From: Desulfotruncus arcticus DSM 17038
GTDB taxonomy: Bacteria > Bacillota > Desulfotomaculia > Desulfotomaculales > Desulfallaceae
Assembly: GCF_900113335.1 (NCBI RefSeq)
Contig: NZ_FOOX01000014.1
Coordinates: 1 to 64,000, forward strand
Direction of reading: 5' to 3'
Length of the DNA: 64,000 nt
A program made the translations under genes and the position numbers. Each line of letters opens with the position of its first letter. Positions within the stretch are counted from its first letter, which is position 1. The notes below the pieces were generated by a model. That model saw only the letters and a list, made by a program, of their open reading frames with translations, did no database searches and was not told where the DNA came from. Shown piece by piece: positions 17,036 to 26,025 of this stretch.

Positions 17036-17593
17036 ATGAGACGTCTAGAACGCTTTTACACTGCTTTCGAGGACGCAGCCGCAGGTGTCTTTTTCTTTTC
17101 GGGAATTGCACTGGTCTTTTATGGGGTGTTTTTTAGGTATGTATTAAAAAGCCCAATTTTTTGGGTTGATGAGATTTCTACGTATATATTGGTTTGGGGT
17201 TGTGTTTTGGGCTGGAGTATAGCACAGCGTGAGGGGCGTCATATTAAAGTATCTTTGTTGTATGATCGTCTACCACCTAAAGTTCAGTGGGTTATAAGCA
17301 TATTTTCCAATAGTGTGAGCATAGTGTTCTGTCTGTTCCTGGCATACTTGGGATTTTTGTTGGAAGCTAAGTACCTGAAAACAGGCCAGCTTTCGCTAAA
17401 TACCCAATTTCCTTTATGGATTGTTTATTTTTTTGTTCCAATTGCTGCTCTTATGTTAGCTATCCGGTTTACCCGGGAACTTTATCATGTGATCAAACAA
17501 GGCCCTAAAACAAGCTCCAAAGCAAGGCTTTATGAATATGAACAAATTATGAAGGGAGTTTCGTCTCAAGATGGAGACAGTTCTGCTCTTTAG
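17036..17593 (+). CDS. dctQ: TRAP transporter small permease, DctQ type
   Basis: 185 residues with four membrane spans, the DctQ topology, and the conserved FWVDEISTYILVW segment near residue 42. It bridges the binding protein and the large permease. AGAAAGGGG precedes the ATG. The C-terminal tail is hydrophilic, and its last 23 bases overlap the start of dctM. Confidence 0.88.
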   Translation: MRRLERFYTAFEDAAAGVFFFSGIALVFYGVFFRYVLKSPIFWVDEISTYILVWGCVLGWSIAQREGRHIKVSLLYDRLPPKVQWVISIFSNSVSIVFCLFLAYLGFLLEAKYLKTGQLSLNTQFPLWIVYFFVPIAALMLAIRFTRELYHVIKQGPKTSSKARLYEYEQIMKGVSSQDGDSSAL

Positions 17594-18848
17594 CATATTT
17601 ATTATTTTATTCCTTCTCAATGTACCAATTGCTTTAAGCCTTGCCATTTCCAGCGTGCTTATCCTGGCCATAACTACCGATTTCAATCTGTATATGGTAG
17701 CGCAAAAGATGTTTTCAGCTTTAGAGTCTCCGCCTTTGATGGCGATTCCCGGTTTTGTTTTTGCCGGTACTATAATGGCTCACGGAGGCATTTCAAAATA
17801 TTTGATTGCCGCTTTAATGGCTTGGGTTGGCCATCTGCGTGGAGGATTATCGGTAGTTACAATTATTGCTTGTATGATTTTTGCGGCAATTTCCGGGTCG
17901 AGTCCGGCAACAGCAGCCGCCATTGGAGGAATCCTTATCCCAGCTATGGAGAATGCAGGTTATGACAGGCGCTATGCCATGGGACTTGTGGCTGCTTCGG
18001 GAACGCTGGGCATATTGATCCCGCCAAGTATAACCTTTGTGTTGATCGGAATTACAGCCAATCAGTCAATCGGCGAATTGTTTATGGCCGGTTTTCTACC
18101 CGGGATTTTTCTAGGCGGAATATTACTTATAACGGCGTTAATTTATGCACGGATAAAAAATTATGGTGGTGAACGGAAAAGTGATTGGAAAACAAGATGG
18201 AAGGCTACCCGCAAAGCCCTGCCCGGGTTTTTGCTTCCTGTAATAATTCTGGGAAGCATCTACGGGGGCATTTGCACTCCAACAGAAGCTGCAATTGTAT
18301 CTGTTTTTTATGCTCTATTTGTTACTTTATTTATTTACAAGGAGATAGATTGGAATAAATTTAAGTTTGTATTAAAAGAAGCTATTGCTATCACATCTAT
18401 GATTTTCTTGCTGATACCGGCTGCCATGACTTTTGCCATGTATTTAACCAATGAGCAAGTACCTGCTAAAATAGCTCAATGGATTGCCGGCAGTAACTTA
18501 GGTGTTCCTATGTTTTGGGTAGCGGTGCAAATAATGTTCTTCATCATGGGCACGTTTTTGGAAGCTGTATCTATAGTTTTAATCACACTACCTATTCTCA
18601 TCCCGATTATTAATCATTTGGAAATAAACATGATTCATTTCGCGGTAATCATGGTTGTAAACATGGAATTAGCAATGATTACACCACCGGTAGGCCTGAA
18701 CCTTTTTGTGGTTAGCGGAATAGCTAAAGCACGGTTGGAGGAAGTTATTAAGGGAGTGGTGCCATTTATTGCAGTTATGATTATAGCTCTGATTATAATG
18801 GTTCTCTTCCCTAAAATTTCACTTTACTTACCATCATTAATGAACTAG
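17571..18848 (+). CDS. dctM: TRAP transporter large permease, DctM type
   Basis: 425 residues, 12 or so membrane spans, matching DctM length. Family motifs include PGFVFAGTIMAHGGISKYLI, AAISGSSPATAAAIGGILIP and TPTEAAIVSVFYALFV near the middle, and MELAMITPPVGLNLFVV near the C-terminus. It catalyses sodium-driven uptake of the solute captured by DctP. Overlap with dctQ indicates translational coupling. Confidence 0.92.
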   Translation: METVLLFSIFIILFLLNVPIALSLAISSVLILAITTDFNLYMVAQKMFSALESPPLMAIPGFVFAGTIMAHGGISKYLIAALMAWVGHLRGGLSVVTIIACMIFAAISGSSPATAAAIGGILIPAMENAGYDRRYAMGLVAASGTLGILIPPSITFVLIGITANQSIGELFMAGFLPGIFLGGILLITALIYARIKNYGGERKSDWKTRWKATRKALPGFLLPVIILGSIYGGICTPTEAAIVSVFYALFVTLFIYKEIDWNKFKFVLKEAIAITSMIFLLIPAAMTFAMYLTNEQVPAKIAQWIAGSNLGVPMFWVAVQIMFFIMGTFLEAVSIVLITLPILIPIINHLEINMIHFAVIMVVNMELAMITPPVGLNLFVVSGIAKARLEEVIKGVVPFIAVMIIALIIMVLFPKISLYLPSLMN

Positions 18849-18856
18849 AATAATAC

Positions 18857-18862
18857 TATAAT
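18857..18862 (+). promoter_or_regulatory. Possible -10 box for the PrpF operon
   Basis: A perfect TATAAT lies 9 bases after the dctM stop. The -35 region 17 bases upstream is poor (TCATTA), so the promoter may need an activator, or the leader may simply be read through from dctM. Confidence 0.4.
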
Positions 18863-18887
18863 GTTTATTAGAGAAGTTTCAGCCATA

Positions 18888-19001
18888 CTATAAGGAACTT
18901 CGATGCGACTGTAATTATCCATTGACGTTCGGGTAGACCGGCGTAAAGCATGGGTAAGGCAACCAGTTGTAACTTTAGTTACATACTGGTTGCCTTTTTT
19001 T
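18888..19001 (+). promoter_or_regulatory. Structured leader with terminator before the PrpF operon; candidate riboswitch B
   Basis: GCGA (18905), CTGTAATTATC (18909), TTCGGGTAGACCGG (18928) and TGGGTAAG (18951) follow the same order and spacing as in leader A. An 11-bp perfect stem AAGGCAACCAG/CTGGTTGCCTT (18956-18996) enclosing a second stem TGTAAC/GTTACA and seven T residues forms a very strong terminator 36 bases before the next ATG. The shared TGGGTAAG block overlaps the terminator arm. Confidence 0.65.
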
Positions 19002-19036
19002 ATGACGTAAAAGAGAAATTAGGAGGTGTTATTAAA

Positions 19037-20200
19037 ATGCGGGAATCAGAAAGGATACGGTGTGTGATATTAAGAGGGGGCACCAGCAAGGGTGTTTATT
19101 TGCTGGAAAACGATCTGCCGCCGGACCCGGAGGTTAGGGATCGGGTAATTCTAACAATCTACGGCAGCCCGGATGCAAGGCAGATTAACGGTTTAGGCGG
19201 AGCAGATTCCTTAACCAGCAAACTAGCTATTATCAAGCGGTCGGCCAGAAGCGATGCAGATGTTGATTACACCTTTGGACAGGTAAGTATAACCAGTCCT
19301 CTGGTTGATTATAAAGGAAATTGTGGGAATATATCCTCCGGTGTGGGTCCGTTTGCAATTGACGAAGGATTGGTGAACGCAGTTGAACCTGTAACCATTG
19401 TAAAGATATACAATACCAACACTAAAAAGATTATTATTGCGGAAGTGCCTGTCAAAGACGGAAAGGCGGTTACGAAAGGGGATTACGCAATTGACGGGGT
19501 ACCCGGCACCGGTGCCAGGATAGTTTTAAATTTTATGGATTCAGGCGGGGCAATAACCGGTAAACTTTTACCCACCGGGAATTTAAAGGATGAAATAACT
19601 CTTGCCAACGGAATTAATTTGACTATATCAATAGTTGATGCCGCCAACCCGGTTGTCTTTTTTAAGGCTGCGGATTTAGGTCTTTTGGGGACCGAATTAC
19701 CAGAAGAATTTAACAGTAATTTAAAACTGCTAAAGTTAGTTGAGGAAGTCAGAAGTATTGCGGCAGAAATGATAGGTCTGGCGGGCCGGGGAGAGGCTTC
19801 TTGCAAAAGTCCGGCCGTACCCAAAGTAGCATTTGTAGCGCCACCTCGGGAATACATAACAAGCAGCGGCAGAGTTGTAAAAGCCGATGAAATTGATCTT
19901 GTAGCCCGAACCATGTCAATGCAAAAAATGCACAAAGCTTACGCGGTTACCGGAGGTATCTGTACTTCAACTGCAGCCAAGCTGGCAGGAACAGTAGTTA
20001 ATGAGGTTGTGGCACCAAGAGCAAAAGAAGGAAAGGAAATTAGATTGGGGCATCCTTCAGGAATACTGGAATTTGAAATTGAAATTTCTTACGAAAGCAA
20101 TAAGCCAACCCTGGGCAAGGCTGCAGTGGCCCGAACGGCTCGGCGTATCATGGACGGTTATGCTTATGTTCCTTATGAAATATTCTGGCCCCAGGGGTAA
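19037..20200 (+). CDS. prpF: PrpF-family isomerase (aconitate / methylaconitate cis-trans isomerase)
   Basis: 387 residues from the ATG at 19037, which has AGGAGGT nine bases upstream. An upstream in-frame start would lie in the terminator hairpin and is rejected. Family signatures are CVILRGGTSKGVYLLENDLP, GLGGADSLTSKLAIIK, GNCGNISSGVGPFAIDEG and the C-terminal RLGHPSGILEFEIE. Characterised PrpF proteins interconvert trans- and cis-forms of 2-methylaconitate or aconitate without cofactor. With aconitase four genes downstream, and no methylcitrate-cycle genes, aconitate is the likelier substrate here. 4-oxalomesaconate tautomerases of the same fold are an alternative. Confidence 0.85.
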   Translation: MRESERIRCVILRGGTSKGVYLLENDLPPDPEVRDRVILTIYGSPDARQINGLGGADSLTSKLAIIKRSARSDADVDYTFGQVSITSPLVDYKGNCGNISSGVGPFAIDEGLVNAVEPVTIVKIYNTNTKKIIIAEVPVKDGKAVTKGDYAIDGVPGTGARIVLNFMDSGGAITGKLLPTGNLKDEITLANGINLTISIVDAANPVVFFKAADLGLLGTELPEEFNSNLKLLKLVEEVRSIAAEMIGLAGRGEASCKSPAVPKVAFVAPPREYITSSGRVVKADEIDLVARTMSMQKMHKAYAVTGGICTSTAAKLAGTVVNEVVAPRAKEGKEIRLGHPSGILEFEIEISYESNKPTLGKAAVARTARRIMDGYAYVPYEIFWPQG

Positions 20201-20248
20201 TCATAGGTATATTCATTTTTCTTTATAACATAAAGGAGGGTTATTACA

Positions 20249-21247
20249 ATGTATCAAATCACCTTAATCCCCGGTGACGGTATCGGTCCGGAGATATCCG
20301 CTGCAACCAAAGAGGTTTTGGCGGCAACAGGAGTAGATATCCGGTGGGAAGAGAAGTTGGCCGGTGAGGTGGCTTACAGCAAGTTTGGCCGGCTTTTACC
20401 TGAGGATACCCTTTTGTCAATTAGAAAAAATAAAATAGCTTTGAAGGGTCCCCTAACCACTCCTGTTGGCACTGGTTTTAGAAGCGTTAACGTGGCGCTC
20501 CGGAAGGAATTTGACCTTTATATTAATTTGCGCCCCGCCCGCACATACCGCGGCGTTAAATCCCGGTATGACAATGTTGATCTGGTTGTGGTCAGGGAAA
20601 ATACCGAAGATCTATATGCGGGTATTGAGCACATGGTAGGTGAGGATGCTGCGGAGAGTATTAAAATCATTACCCGTAAAGGGTCGGAACGCATCGTCCG
20701 GTTCGCTTTTGAGTATGCTGTGCGGGAAGGCCGTAAAAAAGTAACGGCGGTACACAAAGCCAACATTATGAAATGTACGGACGGGTTATTTTTAAATACG
20801 GCCCGCCGGGTTGCGGAAGAATTCCCGCAAATTGAGTTTGAAGACCGCATTGTGGACAATATGTGCATGCAGTTGGTTCAAAAACCGGAGCTCTATGATG
20901 TAATGGTTTTGCCCAACTTATACGGGGATATTGTATCGGATCTCTGCGCCGGTTTGGTGGGCGGCCTGGGCATGGCCCCCGGAGCGAATATTGGCAAGGA
21001 TATAGCTATTTTTGAACCTGTGCATGGCAGCGCTCCAAAGCATGCGGGGCAAAATAAAGCAAATCCATCAGCGATGATTTTTTCCGCGGTGATGATGCTC
21101 CGGCATTTGGGTGAGATGGAAGCTTCGGCAAAAGTGGAAAATGCGCTGGCCGAGGTAATAAGTGAGGGCTGCGCGGTAACTTATGATCTTGGCGGGGCGT
21201 CCAGCACCTCTGAAATGGCGATGGCTGTTATTGATAAGATGCGTTGA
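20249..21247 (+). CDS. NAD-dependent isocitrate / 3-isopropylmalate dehydrogenase family enzyme
   Basis: 332 residues, the short form of the decarboxylating beta-hydroxyacid dehydrogenase family. It has [10 protein letters not shown] at the N-terminus, the substrate-arginine region [34 protein letters not shown], the catalytic lysine in [15 protein letters not shown], the metal aspartates in [13 protein letters not shown], and an NAD-type [14 protein letters not shown]. The RENTEDLY motif favours isocitrate (or homoisocitrate) over isopropylmalate. In this operon it would oxidise isocitrate, the product of aconitase, to 2-oxoglutarate. AAAGGAGGG precedes the ATG. Confidence 0.85.
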   Translation: MYQITLIPGDGIGPEISAATKEVLAATGVDIRWEEKLAGEVAYSKFGRLLPEDTLLSIRKNKIALKGPLTTPVGTGFRSVNVALRKEFDLYINLRPARTYRGVKSRYDNVDLVVVRENTEDLYAGIEHMVGEDAAESIKIITRKGSERIVRFAFEYAVREGRKKVTAVHKANIMKCTDGLFLNTARRVAEEFPQIEFEDRIVDNMCMQLVQKPELYDVMVLPNLYGDIVSDLCAGLVGGLGMAPGANIGKDIAIFEPVHGSAPKHAGQNKANPSAMIFSAVMMLRHLGEMEASAKVENALAEVISEGCAVTYDLGGASSTSEMAMAVIDKMR

Positions 21248-21261
21248 GGAGGGTATATCCT

Positions 21262-21942
21262 TTGGCAGAAACTTTAGTACCGGTTTTTATTATGGGCAGG
21301 CGTTATGAAGTGCCTGAGGGACTTACCATATTAAAAGCTATGGAATGGGCGGGCTTCAAGTTTACCCGCGGCTGTGGGTGCAGGGGCGGTTTTTGTGGCG
21401 CTTGCGCAACTGTTTACCGGATACCCGGTGATTTCAGGCAAAAGGTTGGTCTGGCCTGTCAGACTCCAATAGTACCGGACATGAACTTGATGCAAATTCC
21501 GTATTTTCCGGTTAATAAATCAATTTATAATTTGAACGATGTTGGTCCTGCGGTAGAAACTTTGCTGCGCAATTATCCCGAAATTGCACGCTGTCTTGGG
21601 TGTAATACCTGTACCAGGGTTTGTCCCCAGAAACTCCAGCCCATGTATTTTGTTGCCGCTGCTTTAAGGGGTGATTTTGCCAAAGCGGCAGAGTTATCTT
21701 TTGACTGTATTATGTGCGGGTTATGTGCGGCCAAGTGTCCGGCTCAGATTACCCCATACAATATTGCCATACTTGTGCGCCGGTATTATAGCAAGCACAT
21801 GCTGCCCAAGCCGGATCATCTAGTGGAAAGGGTTGCTGAAATAAAAGCCGGTTGCTTTGACGGGGAATTGGAGAAGATTGCTGCAGCAAGTGAAGAACAA
21901 TTAAAAAAGGTCTACCTGGCAAGAGAATTTGAAAAGTTGTAA
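21262..21942 (+). CDS. Fumarate-reductase-like iron-sulfur subunit (SdhB/TfrB type)
   Basis: 226 residues from a TTG at 21262 placed just after GAGGAGGG. The N-terminal domain is a plant-type [2Fe-2S] ferredoxin (RGCGCRGGFCGACATV plus a later LACQT cysteine). Two [4Fe-4S] motifs follow: CLGCNTCTRVCPQ and CIMCGLCAAKCPA. Classical SdhB has a [3Fe-4S] site, but here both C-terminal sites look like [4Fe-4S]. This resembles the N-terminal half of TfrB of thiol:fumarate reductase. The protein should carry electrons between the flavoprotein encoded next and the Hdr-like proteins downstream. Being soluble in sequence, it would need partners for any membrane link. Confidence 0.8.
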   Translation: MAETLVPVFIMGRRYEVPEGLTILKAMEWAGFKFTRGCGCRGGFCGACATVYRIPGDFRQKVGLACQTPIVPDMNLMQIPYFPVNKSIYNLNDVGPAVETLLRNYPEIARCLGCNTCTRVCPQKLQPMYFVAAALRGDFAKAAELSFDCIMCGLCAAKCPAQITPYNIAILVRRYYSKHMLPKPDHLVERVAEIKAGCFDGELEKIAAASEEQLKKVYLAREFEKL

Positions 21943-21956
21943 TGCAGGAGGGAATC

Positions 21957-23585
21957 ATGGTGGGTTATCCCGGTATGATGCAAGAATCAATTCGTAAAAT
22001 AGAAGAAACAAGATTATTTCGCCTTCAACAAGAAATTCCGCGTCTAAACCCTGCTGAAAAAAATCGCCTTTTAGAAAAGTACCACCCTGACTTCCGTCCG
22101 GGAGGCATGTGTGAGGTGCGAGTGGGTTCTAATAAAGGCCAACGTATGCAGGCCGAATTGGTTAATCTTCTTGAATCTTACAGTTGCGTAGAACCTGATC
22201 AAATAAATTTGGCAAAAGTTGATCATAACGTTGATGTTCTTGTTGTCGGTGGTGGCGGGGGTGGTACAACCGCGGCATTAATAGCTCACGAGCAAGGAGC
22301 CGAAGTGCTTTTGGCTACAAAATTAAGATTTGGTGATTCTAATACGATTATGGCTGAAGGAGGAATTGCTGCCGCTACCCAGTCAAATGATTCATTGTAC
22401 TTACACTTTTTAGATACCATGGGCGGGGGCAGGTTTCAGAACAAAAGAGACTTAGTAAAAACTTTGGTCCATGATGCTCCTTTAATTGTTGAATGGTTAA
22501 AGGATCTGGGGGCAATGTTTGACACATACCCCAACGGAAACCTGGTGGTTTCATTTGCCGGAGGCCACTGCCGGAGAAGGGTCCATTCTTGTAAAGACCT
22601 TAGCGGTATGGAATTTATGAGGGTTCTGCGGGATGAGCTATGGAACAGGCGAATTGATGTGCTTGAATTTAGTCCGGCAGTAGAAATTTTGCTTGATGAA
22701 AAAGGTAACTGCGCCGGCGCCGTACTGCTCAATCTGGAAACAAACCTGCCTATCGTTGTAAAAGCCAAAGCTGTTATATTGGCAACAGGAGGTATTGGCC
22801 GGCTGCACCCGAACAAGTTTCCTACTACAAATCATTATGGCGCCACCGCCGACGGCCTGGTAATAGCTTATCGGGCTGGGGCCGGACTGCTGCATATGGA
22901 TGCCATACAATACCACCCCACTGGTGCGGCCTGGCCTCCACAGATGCTTGGCCAACTGATCACGGAGGCGCTGCGTGGCAACGGCGCTCAATTGGTTAAT
23001 TGTAAAGGGGAGCGGTTTATTAACGAGTTGGAAACCCGTGATGTAACATCATCGGCCAATATTAGGGAAGTGCGGGACAGAAAGAACGGAATTCGTACGC
23101 CAACAGGCATGGAAGGAGTCTGGCTGGATACTCCTTTGATTGATATCCGTGGCGGGAAAGGAAAACTGGACCGGATGTTTGCCGGCATAGTGCACAGATT
23201 CTTCGAATATGGCATAGATCCTCACCAAGAGCCTATTCTTGTTTTCCCAACCCAGCATTACCAGAATGGCGGTATTGAAATTGATCCCGATGGTAAAACA
23301 GATATACCCGGTCTTTTTGCTGCCGGCGAAGTTTCCGGGGGGGTTCAGGGCAGAAATCGCCTGGGCGGAAATTCATTGGTTGACATTTTCGTTTTTGGCC
23401 GAAGAGCCGGACAAACAGCAGCATTGTGGGCCAAAGAAGTTCAAGCCTTGTCAAAGATTACGCTTGAACACGTTTATCAATATAATAAAGAATTAGCTCT
23501 AATGGGCGTAGAAAAAGATAAAAAATCTCCACTAGTTTTGCCTGATTATAGTAGACCGGATAATGAAGCCAGAAGCTATAGCTAA
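21957..23585 (+). CDS. Fumarate-reductase/succinate-dehydrogenase-like flavoprotein
   Basis: 542 residues from the ATG at 21957 (AGGAGGG upstream). The FAD-binding GGGGGGTTAALIAHEQGAEV starts near residue 97, after an unusual N-terminal extension. The position of the covalent-FAD histidine in SdhA/FrdA is Asn here (RFGDSNTIMAEGGIAAA), so FAD is probably non-covalent, as in L-aspartate oxidase. Active-site segments remain: QYHPTGAAWP, TEALRGNGAQLVN, FPTQHYQNGGIEIDPDG and GRNRLGGNSL. It reduces or dehydrogenates a C4/C6 acid: fumarate/succinate, or aconitate/tricarballylate given the neighbours. The latter is inference. Confidence 0.82.
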   Translation: MVGYPGMMQESIRKIEETRLFRLQQEIPRLNPAEKNRLLEKYHPDFRPGGMCEVRVGSNKGQRMQAELVNLLESYSCVEPDQINLAKVDHNVDVLVVGGGGGGTTAALIAHEQGAEVLLATKLRFGDSNTIMAEGGIAAATQSNDSLYLHFLDTMGGGRFQNKRDLVKTLVHDAPLIVEWLKDLGAMFDTYPNGNLVVSFAGGHCRRRVHSCKDLSGMEFMRVLRDELWNRRIDVLEFSPAVEILLDEKGNCAGAVLLNLETNLPIVVKAKAVILATGGIGRLHPNKFPTTNHYGATADGLVIAYRAGAGLLHMDAIQYHPTGAAWPPQMLGQLITEALRGNGAQLVNCKGERFINELETRDVTSSANIREVRDRKNGIRTPTGMEGVWLDTPLIDIRGGKGKLDRMFAGIVHRFFEYGIDPHQEPILVFPTQHYQNGGIEIDPDGKTDIPGLFAAGEVSGGVQGRNRLGGNSLVDIFVFGRRAGQTAALWAKEVQALSKITLEHVYQYNKELALMGVEKDKKSPLVLPDYSRPDNEARSYS

Positions 23586-23645
23586 TATAATTTGTTTCGA
23601 GGTTGATTACATTTAAAAACAGTAAATATAAACGGGGTGAAAAAA

Positions 23646-25571
23646 ATGGGCTATAGTATTGTACAAAAAATACTCGCAAGTCATCTAGTTAATGGTGTAT
23701 TAAAACAGGGTACTGAGATAGCAATCCGCATCGACCAAACCATTACCCAGGATGCTACGGGAACTATGGCATATCTACAGTTTGAAGCAATGGGAATTTC
23801 AAAAATCAAAACCGAGCTAACGGTATCATATATTGATCATAATACGTTGCAAACTGGTTTCGAAAATGCCGATGATCATAAATTTCTTCAGGGTATGGCT
23901 GCTAAATACGGGGCTTTTTTTTCCAGAGCGGGCAATGGAATTTGTCACCAGGTTCACCTGGAAAGGTTTGGAATACCCGGCAAGACAATGCTTGGGTCAG
24001 ATAGCCACACTACCACAGCAGGAGGTCTGGGGATGCTCGCCGTGGGTGTGGGCGGACTTGATGTGGCGGTTGCTATGGGCGGAGGTTCTTTTTATTTGAC
24101 CATGCCCAAGGTGGTGAATGTTCGCCTGCATGGCTCTCTCCCGCCCTGGTCGACGGCCAAGGATGTTGTGCTTGAGGTTTTACGCCGGCTGACGGTAAAA
24201 GGGGGTGTTGGTAAAGTCCTTGAATACGGGGGGGACGGCATTAAAACACTTTCCGTTCCGGAGCGAGCCACGATAACCAATATGGGGGCTGAGACAGGTG
24301 CAACCACCTCTATCTTCCCCAGCGACGAAGTAACGCGTTATTTCTTGCGGGCCCAAGGGCGGGAGGATATATGGAGAGAGTTGGCTGCAGATCATGATGC
24401 TGTTTACAATGAGGTTTTGGACATTGACTTAAACGATATTGAGCCGATGGCGGCATGTCCTCATAGCCCTGATAACGTAAAAAAGGTCAGTGCTGTTGGA
24501 TCTCCGGATGTTGATCAGGTTGTCATAGGCAGCTGTACGAATTCTTCATATTTGGACCTGATGCGCGTTGCCGCCGTATTAAAAGGCAGGACTGTTCATC
24601 CCGGGGTTAATTTTGTTATTGCACCGGGCTCACGCCAGGTTTACGCTATGTTGGCTAAAAATGGGGCATTGGCAGACATGGTCCTCGCCGGGGCACGGAT
24701 CCTGGAATGCGCGTGCGGCCCTTGTATAGGAATGGGCCAGGCGCCACCGTCAAACGGAATTTCTATTCGGACTAATAATCGAAACTTTAAAGGAAGATGC
24801 GGCACTGCCAGTGCCGGAGTATATCTTGTGAGCCCTGAAACAGCAGCTGCTGCAGCTATTACGGGCAAGCTGACCGACCCCCGGGTATTGGGTGCAATAC
24901 CTCTGGTTGAAATACCTGAAAGTTTTTGTATTGATGATAGTAATATCTTAGCTCCGGCCGAAAATTCTTTGGTGGTGGAAATAACACGCGGCCCCAACAT
25001 TAAGTCATTGCCTATTGCAGAGCCGTTCCCCGGGGAGATAGCCGGCCCGGTATTAATTAAAGTTGGCGATAACATAACAACCGATCATATTATGCCGGCC
25101 GGCGCCAAAGTACTGCCATTGCGTTCCAACATCCCCGCTATGGCGGAACACGTTTTTGCACCTGTGGACCCGTCTTTCGTGCAGAGGGCCAAGGAGGCTA
25201 AAGTTGGGATTATATTAGGCGGAGATAATTATGGACAGGGATCCAGCCGGGAACATGCCGCCCTTGCTCCGATGTATCTCGGCATAAAAATTGTGTTGGC
25301 GAAAACCTTTGCCCGTATTCATAAAGATAATTTGATTAATTTTGGAATATTACCGGTTACTTTTACTGATCCAGTGGAATATGACAGGGTTGAACAAGGT
25401 GATGTGCTTGAAGTAAATAACATACATGCTTGCCTAAAGGATCAGTTGGATTTGGAAATTAAAAATAAAACCCGTAACTTTGTATTTAAAGCCCATGCGC
25501 AAATGACATCCAGACAGGTTGAAATACTTATGGCGGGTGGTTTGTTAAACTTTACCAGCGGCCGGCAATAA
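23646..25571 (+). CDS. Aconitate hydratase, operon copy
   Basis: 641 residues from the ATG at 23646, of the shorter bacterial aconitase group. It interconverts citrate, cis-aconitate and isocitrate using a [4Fe-4S] cluster held by the cysteines of VIGSCTNSSYLDL and ILECACGPCIGMGQAPPS. The swivel domain carries GDNITTDHIMPAGAKVLPLR and GDNYGQGSSREHAALAPMYL. By eye it is highly similar throughout to the second aconitase at 28674-30596, but it is clearly more AT-rich. Its place between the flavoprotein and the HdrC-like gene ties it to carboxylate catabolism rather than a general TCA cycle. Confidence 0.92.
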   Translation: MGYSIVQKILASHLVNGVLKQGTEIAIRIDQTITQDATGTMAYLQFEAMGISKIKTELTVSYIDHNTLQTGFENADDHKFLQGMAAKYGAFFSRAGNGICHQVHLERFGIPGKTMLGSDSHTTTAGGLGMLAVGVGGLDVAVAMGGGSFYLTMPKVVNVRLHGSLPPWSTAKDVVLEVLRRLTVKGGVGKVLEYGGDGIKTLSVPERATITNMGAETGATTSIFPSDEVTRYFLRAQGREDIWRELAADHDAVYNEVLDIDLNDIEPMAACPHSPDNVKKVSAVGSPDVDQVVIGSCTNSSYLDLMRVAAVLKGRTVHPGVNFVIAPGSRQVYAMLAKNGALADMVLAGARILECACGPCIGMGQAPPSNGISIRTNNRNFKGRCGTASAGVYLVSPETAAAAAITGKLTDPRVLGAIPLVEIPESFCIDDSNILAPAENSLVVEITRGPNIKSLPIAEPFPGEIAGPVLIKVGDNITTDHIMPAGAKVLPLRSNIPAMAEHVFAPVDPSFVQRAKEAKVGIILGGDNYGQGSSREHAALAPMYLGIKIVLAKTFARIHKDNLINFGILPVTFTDPVEYDRVEQGDVLEVNNIHACLKDQLDLEIKNKTRNFVFKAHAQMTSRQVEILMAGGLLNFTSGRQ

Positions 25572-25605
25572 CTATTATGTGAGAATAACCAAAGGAGTAA
25601 ATATT

Positions 25606-26010
25606 ATGACGGCCATAAATATGTCTATTAAAAACGGCCAGGAATTAATAAAAATTATTCGTGAGATCAGCGGACAAAACCCATACCTATGTATGCAGTG
25701 TGGAATATGCAGTGCCGGCTGTACAGGCAGAGGGTATATGGATAGGTCGCCCCGTCAGATCGTACGCATGATCCAAATGGGTGATTTTAAAACATTAAGC
25801 AGTAAATCCGCCTGGGTTTGCAGCACCTGTTTAATCTGTACAGCCCGATGCCCCCGGGGCATTGACATTGCACGTCTAATGGAAGCATTACGAGTTATTA
25901 GCCAGAGACAGGGCAATGAAGCGCTGGTTGTGGAAGAAATTCCAGCGGAGTTGGTAGAACAGGTTCCCCAGATTGCTCTTATAGGTGGGTTTAGGAAGTT
26001 AAGCGTTTAA
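25606..26010 (+). CDS. HdrC-like iron-sulfur protein
   Basis: 134 residues from the ATG at 25606 (AAAGGAG upstream). Two [4Fe-4S] motifs, CMQCGICSAGCTGRGYM and CSTCLICTARCPRGIDI, with the MDRSPRQIVRMIQMGD linker, are the signature of heterodisulfide reductase subunit C. It transfers electrons to its HdrB-like partner, encoded 15 bases downstream. No HdrA flavoprotein or FlxABCD/Mvh genes are seen, so the electron source is probably the SdhB-like protein or an unlinked protein. Confidence 0.88.
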   Translation: MTAINMSIKNGQELIKIIREISGQNPYLCMQCGICSAGCTGRGYMDRSPRQIVRMIQMGDFKTLSSKSAWVCSTCLICTARCPRGIDIARLMEALRVISQRQGNEALVVEEIPAELVEQVPQIALIGGFRKLSV

Positions 26011-26025
26011 AAAGAGGGGAAATAG

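Noticed and set aside
18888-18960. Identification of the leader as a c-di-GMP-I or T-box element
   Set aside because: A GCGTAAAGC-like string and the terminator layout recalled these classes, but the receptor cores (T-box TGGNACCGCG, c-di-GMP-I tetraloop region) are absent.
18950-19036. Upstream start of the PrpF gene
   Set aside because: It would translate through a strong terminator hairpin. The ATG at 19037 has a good AGGAGGT site.
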